Assembly: GCA_964444795.1 (NCBI GenBank)
Contig: CAYUIQ010000254.1
Location: forward strand, 1 to 12,389
Length of the DNA: 12,389 bases
Reading direction: 5' to 3'
Origin: JABMRP01 sp964444795
GTDB lineage: Bacteria > Planctomycetota > Planctomycetia > Pirellulales > Thermoguttaceae
Shown: positions 1 to 6,192 of the stretch, in pieces
Layout: each line of letters opens with the position of its first letter
Numbering within the stretch: the first letter of the stretch is position 1
The notes under the pieces: model-generated
The model's input: only the letters and a program-made list of their open reading frames with translations
What the model was told of the DNA's origin: nothing
Database searches by the model: none
Position numbers and translations under genes: made by a program

Positions 1-640
1 AACCGCCCCGGCTGATGGGAAAAAAGGTTCTTCCGGGATTTTCGGGGCGGGTGCCTGGGGTCGAGTCGCGAGGAACGAGCGACGAGCCCCCAGAGCGCGA
101 CAGGCTGGGGGCTCGCTGCGCTCGACCCCAGGCACCCTCTCCTCTTTCCAGACCGGCCAGCGCCGGGTGCGTCGTTTCGACCGGCACCATGCCGGCCGGG
201 TCGCGGTGGTTGTCCAAGTCGCGCCGCTGGGGGCGCATCTCGGTTTCCAGTCCGAGTTGCGCGACCATGGCCAGCGCCCCGCCGGAGAGCAACACGCCAC
301 CACCGCCTTGGGCAAACTGGCGAATTCCGGTTAAGCTCGGCGCCCGATACATGGCCGTGCGGCGGATAGCGTCGCCCTGGTGATACCAGACGACGTCGAA
401 CTCGTCCAGTTGCCGTGCCTTGCCCGAGGGATCGGCAAAGGCCCCGTCGTTTTGCCGCAAAAGCAGCGTCGCCTCGCCGAACGTTTCGGCCGTCAGCCAA
501 GCCGCCCGATTGTGTGGCCCCATTTGCTCCAGCGAAGTCTCTGCGGCGAGGAAGCCGATCTCCAGCGGCTCGGCAAGTAGCGATCCGGCGTGAAGAAACA
601 CGAGGATGATGACCGGTGCGGTTTTCAGAAAGCAGGACAT
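1..640 (-). CDS. Exported glutamine-amidotransferase-like (ThuA-like) protein, partial
   Basis: The frame is open from ATG at 640 to the window edge (213 codons seen, C-terminus missing). GGAGGAG lies 7 nt before the ATG. Residues 1-23 form a signal peptide (basic start, hydrophobic core, cleavage near LLA/EP), so the protein is probably exported. The mature part starts with a short strand (LEIGFLAAE), has DVVWYHQGD near residue 90, then RQFAQGGGGVLLSGGAL near residues 114-130. The glycine-rich turn and overall order resemble class I glutamine-amidotransferase/ThuA folds, in which such proteins bind or cleave sugar-like ligands; no catalytic Cys is visible at the turn. Residues about 168-198 are encoded by an inserted palindromic repeat and look like filler (Arg/Ser/Pro-rich); the native frame resumes with FFPISRGG. 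The oxidoreductase gene ends 71 bp upstream on the same strand, suggesting one operon. Family assignment is tentative; the existence of the gene is well supported. Confidence 0.65.
   Translation of the reverse strand, partial: MSCFLKTAPVIILVFLHAGSLLAEPLEIGFLAAETSLEQMGPHNRAAWLTAETFGEATLLLRQNDGAFADPSGKARQLDEFDVVWYHQGDAIRRTAMYRAPSLTGIRQFAQGGGGVLLSGGALAMVAQLGLETEMRPQRRDLDNHRDPAGMVPVETTHPALAGLERGEGAWGRAQRAPSLSRSGGSSLVPRDSTPGTRPENPGRTFFPISRGG
49..137. repeat. 89-bp nested palindromic repeat inside a coding frame
   Basis: The outer arms 49-65 and 121-137 are perfect 17-bp inverted copies (GGGTGCCTGGGGTCGAG against its complement). An inner stem of 11 bp pairs 83-93 with 105-115 (CGAGCCCCCAG) around an 11-nt loop. 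The element can fold as a long cruciform or RNA hairpin. It resembles the dispersed REP/MITE-like palindromes common in planctomycete genomes, but copy number cannot be seen here. It lies in the 3' direction of the partial minus-strand gene and introduces no stop codon in that frame. Confidence 0.85.
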
Positions 641-661
641 ACGCCGGCTCCTCCGTGTCAA

Positions 662-683
662 CCCACGGGGTGCTACCCGTGGG
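662..683. repeat. Short palindrome, 8-bp stem (CCCACGGG)
   Basis: CCCACGGG at 662-669 pairs with CCCGTGGG at 676-683 around a 6-nt loop. It sits in the 71-bp spacer between the oxidoreductase stop and the start of the downstream amidotransferase-like gene. There is no T-tract on either side, so it is more likely a REP-like palindrome or an mRNA-processing/attenuation hairpin than an intrinsic terminator. Confidence 0.6.
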
Positions 684-711
684 CATGGATTCCGATCCCG
701 AGTTGTCGCCA

Positions 712-2055
712 TTACACTTCCAACTTCCACGGCGCCCGATACGGCTTGGCGACGAACTTGTTGGCCTCGGGGTCGTCGATCACCTGCTCCTTCGCGCCGT
801 CCCAGCGGACACTGCGGCCGGCTAGCCAGGAGACGTTCATCAGGTGGCCGGCGTTGGTGGCCCAATGTCCGGTCTGGGCGCTGGCAAATGGTTGCTTGTG
901 CTGGCGGATGTTCTCCAGGAAGACTTCCGAGTGGCGGTATTCGTCGGCGGCGGCGAGGATTTCCTCCTCCGGGTTGATGAGGTTTCCCACGGCCGGCGTC
1001 TTCTGGCCACGGCGGTTTTCGGCGACGATCGAAATGCGGCTGCGGTCGACCAGCATGGTCGCGTCGGTCCCGAAGAAACACTTCGCGTGCGAGCGCTGTT
1101 CGCGGCGGCAGCCGATCCGCATGGTGTAATGCAGGAGGAAACCATTCTTGGCCACCGGACCAGGGCCGTACTGGAGGATGGCGTCGAGCGTATTGGGCCA
1201 CTGGCGGTTGTCCTGGAAGGCGAACTGCCCGCCCATCGCCACGGCCGACTGCGGATGCTCGACACCCATCGCCCAGTTGACCACGTCGAAGTGATGCACG
1301 CCCCAGGCCACCTGATGCCCCGCCCCGGAAAGGCGAAACCAATCGTAGCCGTAGTTGTAATAGATGTTCGGATTGTAGGCTCGCATCGGCGCGGGACCGA
1401 CGTAGAAATCCCAATCGAGTTCGGCCGGCGGATCGCAGTCGGCCGGACTGTCGAAGCTGGGCCACCAGTTCTCGTAGTCCCACACTTTCACCTCGCTGAT
1501 TGCCCCCAGCCGGCCCGACTGGATGATCTCGACCGCCTTGCGATAATGCTCCCGGCTGCGTTGTTGCGTGCCGATCTGCACGATGCGGTCGTACTTCTTG
1601 GCCGCCTCGATGACAAAACGGCCTTCGCCGATCGTATTGCCCAGCGGCTTTTCGAGGTACACGTCCTTGCCGGCCTGACAAGCGGCGATTGCTGGCAACG
1701 CGTGCCAATGAGCCTGGGTGGCCACGATCACGGCGTCGATATGCTTGTCGTCGATCACCTTGCGGAAATCGTGATACGCGGCGACCTTCTCGCCGCCCGC
1801 AATCTCACGGCACTGAGCCAGACGCGTCGAGTTGACGTCGCACACGGCCGTCACCCGGCATCCCGGCAGACCCAGGAAGCTCTTCATCACCGACCGCCCC
1901 CGCGCGCCGCAGCCGATCAGGGCCAGATTGATCGTATCGCCCGGCCCCGGCGAAACCTCCGCGCCGGCCGCAACCATCTGGGCTCCGGCCCACCCCAGCG
2001 TGGCCGCAGCGGTCGTCTTCTGGAGAAACTGTCGTCGATTGGGCGTGGAAGGCAT
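712..2055 (-). CDS. Tat-exported GFO/IDH/MocA family oxidoreductase
   Basis: A 447-residue NAD(P)-dependent sugar-type dehydrogenase. Residues 5-30 are a twin-arginine signal (PNRRQFLQKT, then Ala-rich hydrophobic stretch), so it should be exported folded with its cofactor, as known for Zymomonas glucose-fructose oxidoreductase. The Rossmann glycine motif GCGARG is at 48-53 after a beta strand (INLALI). The family's EKP motif is at 135-137 (DVYLEKPLG); its Lys is the usual catalytic or cofactor residue. GTQQRS at 162-167 and HHFDVVNWAMG near 254-264 belong to the C-terminal substrate domain. An earlier in-frame ATG at 2154 exists, but ATG 2055 is chosen because AGAGGAG lies just upstream and the Tat motif then sits at the N-terminus. 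The downstream amidotransferase-like gene probably shares its transcript. The substrate cannot be deduced. Confidence 0.93.
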   Translation of the reverse strand: MPSTPNRRQFLQKTTAAATLGWAGAQMVAAGAEVSPGPGDTINLALIGCGARGRSVMKSFLGLPGCRVTAVCDVNSTRLAQCREIAGGEKVAAYHDFRKVIDDKHIDAVIVATQAHWHALPAIAACQAGKDVYLEKPLGNTIGEGRFVIEAAKKYDRIVQIGTQQRSREHYRKAVEIIQSGRLGAISEVKVWDYENWWPSFDSPADCDPPAELDWDFYVGPAPMRAYNPNIYYNYGYDWFRLSGAGHQVAWGVHHFDVVNWAMGVEHPQSAVAMGGQFAFQDNRQWPNTLDAILQYGPGPVAKNGFLLHYTMRIGCRREQRSHAKCFFGTDATMLVDRSRISIVAENRRGQKTPAVGNLINPEEEILAAADEYRHSEVFLENIRQHKQPFASAQTGHWATNAGHLMNVSWLAGRSVRWDGAKEQVIDDPEANKFVAKPYRAPWKLEV

Positions 2056-2161
2056 GGTGGGACTCCTCTTGGGATCTTCTATGTTGGGGGCGGTCGATAT
2101 TCCGGCCAGTTCGGCTGCCAAGCGGGATCGGCGCGACTCCGTAACACACGGCATGCCTACA

Positions 2162-2191
2162 GTGATACCCTATCGTGACCGCCCGCGTCAA
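2162..2191 (-). promoter_or_regulatory. Possible sigma70-type promoter for the oxidoreductase
   Basis: On the minus strand TTGACG (2191-2186) is followed after 18 nt by TATCAC (2167-2162). This matches 5/6 and 4/6 of the E. coli consensus and would leave a leader of about 100 nt. Planctomycete promoters are poorly defined, so this is a weak call. Confidence 0.25.
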
Positions 2192-2301
2192 CAATTCGGC
2201 GATTCAGCCGCGACACGCGCGCTCGGCGAACATCCCTCTTACGCTTGGAGAAGAGTGGGGAAGGAGGGTTGCGGACAGGCAGGACAACGGTAACGGAAAG
2301 A

Positions 2302-3870
2302 TTATCCACCCGTCTTGTCCCGGGCCGGTTCATCGCCCACCATCCCCGCCTGGGGCGGGAGCAACTCCATGAGCTTCCGGGGATCGTGTTCGCCGTGAAA
2401 GACGGCTTCAAACAGCGGCTGAAGCTCATTGGTACAGATCGGCCGATCGACGATGCGACCCGACTGCTGGCCGGGCAGCTTAATAATCAACGGCACCCTA
2501 CACTCCGCGTCGGCGCCCTCCCGGTAGTAGGGCTCCGATTCGGTCCTCCAGCTATGGTCGGAAGTGATCACCAAAAGCGCGTCCTCGAACTTGCCCGCGG
2601 CCTGGAGCGTTTCGGTGATTTGTCCGATATACCGATCCAAGTACGCCAGATTTCGCTCGTAACCTTCGATCTGTTCGCCCGAGGGATGGTGATAGGTCCC
2701 GTCTTCATTGTAAATGTACGGCTCGTGGGGCGGAGGGAGATGGAAGACGGCAAATGTATTTTGCGGCGAACGGCGCAAGATATCGAACATCTCGTCACGC
2801 ATGAGTTCGTTCGTGCGGTACATGGATCTGCCCGTGACGTCGGCCATGGGGTAGCGGCGCAAGCGTTTGGCCAGCGGGTCGGAAAGTGCCCGGACGGCGC
2901 CGCAGCAAGAGTAGCCCATTTTGCCGAGAAGTGTCTCACCGCGGGGTACCCAGGGATACGTGCGGCAGTAGTCCGGCTGGTCGCCCAGCAAGCGATCGTA
3001 TCGAAGTGCGAAACCGAGCATGTACGTGTTGTGGCCGCACTCCCGACCGATCTGTAGCAGACTGGGCACGTCGGCCGCCGGCATCTTGGTATCACCGTCA
3101 ATCCAGTCGAGATGGCCGTCCTCGGCAAGGAGTTCCCGATCGGTCTGGAAAAGAAACCGGGGAAGAGACTGGGTGGTGTGGTCGGCCGGTGAGGTTGCCC
3201 CGGTCATTACGACCGACTGCCGTGACAAGCGGCGGAGGTTCTGAAAGAAAGGCCGAAACTCGCCACACCGAGTGCTCCGCGCGTAGGACCATTCGTCGAA
3301 GATGAATACGAACACCGGAACGCTTGGCCCGGTGGCCTCGCGGACGGTAAACTCGGTCCTTGGCTGGGCCGAGCAATCCTCCCAGAAGAGCATCTGGATC
3401 GACAACAGGAAGACCACCGGCGAGAAGACCAGACACGCGTTGGCCGCATAGAGGACAAGCCGCGACCGCGGCCACGCCAGCGAGAAGCCGACGACACCCA
3501 CGGCCGCCATCCAGAGCAGGGGCATTCCGCTGGGATAGTCGTACTGAAGCCACGAAATGGCACTGAACACACCGCTGATTAGCGCCACGAGAAAGAGGTG
3601 CCCCAGCACCTTCTCCAAGGCCGCCGACTTCAAACGGTAAGCCAGTCGTCGGAGCCCCCAAGCCAGCAGCGTGAACAGCAGGGCAATCGCGAACACGTTC
3701 GAGATAATCGCCACCCCGTCGTACCGATCCCAAAAGAAGAACTCCCGGTTATGCCAGGCGGTCATTGTCGTGATCTGTGCGGCAAAATGCAGAAAGACGA
3801 CGAACAAGGCCACCAGGTACATTTTGGCAAAATTCATGGCAACACAAACTCGCGGTGCGGTGACATTCAC
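2302..3870 (-). CDS. Membrane-anchored alkaline phosphatase superfamily (sulfatase/phosphoglycol transferase-like) enzyme
   Basis: A 522-residue protein with about five N-terminal membrane helices (roughly 17-36, 53-73, 88-107, 116-133, 138-161) followed by an extracytoplasmic catalytic domain. This layout resembles LtaS, MdoB and phosphoethanolamine transferases. Metal-site signatures are visible: FIFDEWS at 189-195, a Thr-rich nucleophile segment DHTTQSLPRFL at 230-240, PPPHEPY at 379-385 and ITSDHSW at 435-441, then VPLIIKLPG. The C/S-x-P-x-R formylglycine motif of true sulfatases is not present, so Thr232 or Thr233 is the likely nucleophile. That favours a phospho-transferase or phosphodiesterase over a sulfatase. 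GTG at 3870 is chosen because GGGGGAG sits 5 nt upstream; ATG 3837 has no ribosome site. The gene is monocistronic or first of its unit. Substrate unknown; transfer of a phospho-group to an envelope glycan is an inference. Confidence 0.85.
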   Translation of the reverse strand: MNVTAPRVCVAMNFAKMYLVALFVVFLHFAAQITTMTAWHNREFFFWDRYDGVAIISNVFAIALLFTLLAWGLRRLAYRLKSAALEKVLGHLFLVALISGVFSAISWLQYDYPSGMPLLWMAAVGVVGFSLAWPRSRLVLYAANACLVFSPVVFLLSIQMLFWEDCSAQPRTEFTVREATGPSVPVFVFIFDEWSYARSTRCGEFRPFFQNLRRLSRQSVVMTGATSPADHTTQSLPRFLFQTDRELLAEDGHLDWIDGDTKMPAADVPSLLQIGRECGHNTYMLGFALRYDRLLGDQPDYCRTYPWVPRGETLLGKMGYSCCGAVRALSDPLAKRLRRYPMADVTGRSMYRTNELMRDEMFDILRRSPQNTFAVFHLPPPHEPYIYNEDGTYHHPSGEQIEGYERNLAYLDRYIGQITETLQAAGKFEDALLVITSDHSWRTESEPYYREGADAECRVPLIIKLPGQQSGRIVDRPICTNELQPLFEAVFHGEHDPRKLMELLPPQAGMVGDEPARDKTGG

Positions 3871-3902
3871 GACAACTCCCCCACGCTTGCCCCCTGTACT
3901 TA

Positions 3903-3931
3903 CTAATAGTTCCGTTTTCCTTTGCAGTCAA
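3903..3931 (-). promoter_or_regulatory. Likely sigma70-type promoter of the membrane phosphatase-like gene
   Basis: On the minus strand TTGACT (3931-3926) and TATTAG (3908-3903) are separated by exactly 17 nt. They match 5/6 and 4/6 of the consensus. Transcription would start near 3896, giving a leader of about 26 nt before the GTG at 3870, which supports that start. Confidence 0.5.
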
Positions 3932-4185
3932 GCACTTACGTCATTTGCCTACGTGCTCTACCCAAATTCGGTGACTGTCACCTTTCCAGGCCTTTCCCCT
4001 CCCCGACAGGGGGGCTTCAGGCAATTCAAGGAGGCGGTTCCGAAGGAGATTCGCAGGCGGATTTCTTACGGCCGGATTTCTCATGGCTCGGCCCGATCGG
4101 CGTGTAACCGGACGCCCGGTCGAGGTGTATAACCAAATACCGGCGCCGGTCTGCGGACGGATCGGGCCCCATCTTCCCCCTATTC
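3932..4185. other. Divergent intergenic region with small dyads
   Basis: The 329 bp between the divergent starts at 3870 and 4200 hold no credible gene. Apart from the minus-strand promoter, visible items are a perfect dyad GGTGACTGTCACC (3970-3982), a C-run/G-run pair (3996-4012) and 9-bp inverted arms GGCCCGATC (4090-4098) and GATCGGGCC (4160-4168). The latter flank a possible -10 box TATAAC (4128-4133) for the rightward gene. Their function is unknown. Confidence 0.4.
4128..4133 (+). promoter_or_regulatory. Possible -10 element for the exported unknown protein
   Basis: TATAAC matches 5/6 of the -10 consensus and would give a leader of about 60 nt to the ATG at 4200. No convincing -35 lies 16-18 nt upstream. 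It is enclosed by the 9-bp inverted arms at 4090-4098 and 4160-4168. Confidence 0.25.
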
Positions 4186-4199
4186 GCGTGAGGTGAAAC

Positions 4200-5177
4200 A
4201 TGAGATTGCTGACCGTTGGAATTGTCCTGGCCCTGGCTGCACTGTCTGGCTTGGTGAGTACCGCCCCGGCGTCGCCGCTCGATCTGGAGCAGGTTTCCGC
4301 CGAGGCAAAGTGGGTCGCCCATATCGACATCGACGCCACGTTGAAGACCACCCTCTTTGAGAAGGGGTTGGAAAAGATGCTTGAGACGAACGAGGCCGCC
4401 GAGGGGCAACTCAAAGAACTGCGCGATCGGATCGGAATGGACGTCACCAAAGACGTCCACGCCGTGACGGCCTACGGCACGAAGCTGGGAGACGACAACG
4501 GTGTGCTGATCGTGAATGCCAAGTTCGACAAGGCGAAACTGCTGGGCATGGCCAAGGAGGCCCCCGATTACAAAGTCAGCAAGCACGGCGCGTACGAGGT
4601 TCATTCGTGGACCGGTCAGCAGCGAGGCGGGCTGCGGACGATGTCCGCCGCTTTCTTTAAGTCCACCATCGTCGTCGCGTCGAGCAATCCGGAAGACCTG
4701 AACGCCGCGCTGGACGTGTTGGCCGGCAAGCAGCCGGGTGTGTTTCCCGACTCGCCGTTGTCGGGAAAAGTCGCGCCGGGAACCGCCCTGGTGATGAGGG
4801 TTAGTGGGCTGTCCGAGGCCGAGTTGCCGGGCCGTATGCAGATGCTCCGGAAAATCAATCTGCTGCAAGTGGCCATGGGCGAAGACGACGGCAAGATGTT
4901 CATCCGGGCCGACGCGGAAATGGCCGATACGGAGACCGTCGAGCAGGCCACCGCGATGATCGGGGGATTGCGGGCGTTGGCCACACAGGCCACCGCGGAA
5001 AACGAACAGGCCAAGAAGTTGCTGGGCGCCGTCAAGGTCAGCAGCGACGACAAGACGCTGACCATCAAGTGGAGCATGCCGGCCGATGAAATCTGGGAGA
5101 TGGCCGACGACTTTAGCGACCGGGCGGCCGAAAGACGCTCGCGGAGACGCCCCGGCGGATCGGAAGACGGGTCCTGA
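4200..5177 (+). CDS. Exported protein of unknown function
   Basis: A 325-residue protein with a clear signal peptide (MRLL, hydrophobic 5-20, cleavage near APA/SP at about 24-25). The ATG follows GAGGTG at 6-nt spacing. I do not recognise a named family. The mature part starts with a strand-like WVAHIDIDATLK segment, has RDRIGMDVTKDVHAVTAYG near residues 75-95, and a repeated alternation of beta strands and helices that suggests a two-lobed alpha/beta structure like DUF3352-style exported proteins; that comparison is from memory only. The last 20 residues are strongly basic and acidic (RRSRRRPGG) and probably disordered. No catalytic motif, lipobox or membrane anchor is seen, so it is probably periplasmic or secreted. 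It forms its own unit: a divergent gene lies upstream and a strong terminator follows 32 bp after the stop. Confidence 0.85.
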   Translation: MRLLTVGIVLALAALSGLVSTAPASPLDLEQVSAEAKWVAHIDIDATLKTTLFEKGLEKMLETNEAAEGQLKELRDRIGMDVTKDVHAVTAYGTKLGDDNGVLIVNAKFDKAKLLGMAKEAPDYKVSKHGAYEVHSWTGQQRGGLRTMSAAFFKSTIVVASSNPEDLNAALDVLAGKQPGVFPDSPLSGKVAPGTALVMRVSGLSEAELPGRMQMLRKINLLQVAMGEDDGKMFIRADAEMADTETVEQATAMIGGLRALATQATAENEQAKKLLGAVKVSSDDKTLTIKWSMPADEIWEMADDFSDRAAERRSRRRPGGSEDGS

Positions 5178-5209
5178 TTGCCCCGCCGGCAAACCTTCCC
5201 ACATCGCGC

Positions 5210-5244
5210 CACGCCCCGGAGTATCGTGCTCCGGGGCGTGTTTT
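5210..5244 (+). terminator. Rho-independent terminator
   Basis: A perfect 12-bp GC-rich stem, CACGCCCCGGAG (5210-5221) with its complement (5229-5240), closes a 7-nt loop and is followed by TTTTGC. It begins 32 bp after the stop of the exported unknown protein and separates it from the glycosyltransferase operon. Confidence 0.85.
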
Positions 5245-5261
5245 GCGTCGGCGGCCCGTGC

Positions 5262-5289
5262 TTGCTTTCTCCTGCTTCCCAACTATACT
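5262..5289 (+). promoter_or_regulatory. Possible promoter of the glycosyltransferase operon
   Basis: TTGCTT (5262-5267) and TATACT (5284-5289) are separated by 16 nt. The -10 matches 5/6 and the -35 only 3/6. The site lies between the terminator of the previous gene and the TTG start at 5365, where a promoter is expected. Confidence 0.4.
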
Positions 5290-5364
5290 GGCTATAGGGG
5301 GCTTCTCGGGTGATCCGCGCCGGGAATCACCAGGGGCTCACTGGAAACGCACGAGGGTAGGCCG

Positions 5365-6192
5365 TTGCTTCACGGGAAAAAGGTGATCGTAATTCTGCCC
5401 GCGTACAAGGCGGAGCAGATGCTGGAAAAGACGTGTAGCCAGATCCCTCGGGATGTGGTCGACGATGTCCTTCTGGTCGACGATGCCAGCACGGACAAAA
5501 CGGTCGAGTTGGCCCAGTCGCTGGGCTTGAAGGTCTTCGTGCATCACGAGAACCTCGGATACGGTGCCAACCAGAAGACCTGCTACCAGGAGGCGCTGCG
5601 CCTCGGCGCCGACATCGTCGTCATGCTTCATCCGGACTACCAATACGATCCTCGCTTGCTGACTCCGATGGCGGGCATGGTGGCCTCGGGAATCTACGAC
5701 GTTGTCTTGGGTTCGAGGATTCTCGGCCGCGGAGCGCTCAGCGGCGGCATGCCGCTCTACAAGTACGTGGCCAACCGGTTCTTGACGTTCGTACAGAACG
5801 TTCTCATGGGGCAGAAGCTTTCGGAGTATCACACGGGCTATCGGGCGTTCTCCTCCAAGGTGCTGGAGACGCTGCCGATGCGGGCCAACTCCGATGATTT
5901 CGTCTTCGACAATCAGATGCTGGCCCAGGTGGTCGTCTTCGGGTTCCAGATCGGCGAGATCAGTTGCCCGACCAAGTACTTCCCGGAGGCCAGTTCGATC
6001 AGTTTCCGCCGATCCGTGAGATACGGGCTCGGGGTCCTCTGGACGGCTTTGATGTACCGTCTGTGGAAGTGGAAGCTTTTCCGTACGTCGCTGTTCAGCA
6101 ATCGGCCGACTCTGCAACTTGAGCCACGATACTACGATCAGCAGAGCGCGACGAGTGACAAGACGGATTCGGTGGAGGCGAATACAACGTGA
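5365..6192 (+). CDS. GT2 glycosyltransferase, polyprenyl-phosphate sugar synthase-like (DPM-like)
   Basis: A 275-residue family 2 glycosyltransferase without membrane helices. The start of the GT-A fold is clear: VIVILPAYKAEQML (7-20), the nucleotide-binding VDDAS (38-42), the acceptor-side HPDYQYDP (89-96) with the metal-binding Asp91, GSR (116-118), HTGYRAF (156-162) and DNQML (182-186). This order is typical of dolichol/polyprenyl-phosphate mannose (or glucose) synthases, which move a sugar from a nucleotide donor to a polyprenyl phosphate at the inner face of the membrane. The start is TTG at 5365: upstream in-frame codons reach a stop at 5311 with no other good start, GAGGG lies upstream, and the family usually begins with an M-x-x-G-K-K segment just like this. 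The stop overlaps the next gene by 4 bp (GTGA), so the two are translationally coupled. Sugar identity is unknown. Confidence 0.9.
   Translation: MLHGKKVIVILPAYKAEQMLEKTCSQIPRDVVDDVLLVDDASTDKTVELAQSLGLKVFVHHENLGYGANQKTCYQEALRLGADIVVMLHPDYQYDPRLLTPMAGMVASGIYDVVLGSRILGRGALSGGMPLYKYVANRFLTFVQNVLMGQKLSEYHTGYRAFSSKVLETLPMRANSDDFVFDNQMLAQVVVFGFQIGEISCPTKYFPEASSISFRRSVRYGLGVLWTALMYRLWKWKLFRTSLFSNRPTLQLEPRYYDQQSATSDKTDSVEANTT

Noticed and set aside
844..2178. A 444-codon plus-strand open frame
   Set aside because: It lies antisense to the oxidoreductase, which has intact Tat, Rossmann and EKP motifs. The antisense translation shows no recognisable protein features.
4026..5282. A 418-codon minus-strand open frame
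   Set aside because: It covers the opposite strand of the exported unknown gene, runs through its terminator hairpin, and has no ribosome site or domain. The plus-strand gene has a signal peptide, a ribosome site and a terminator.
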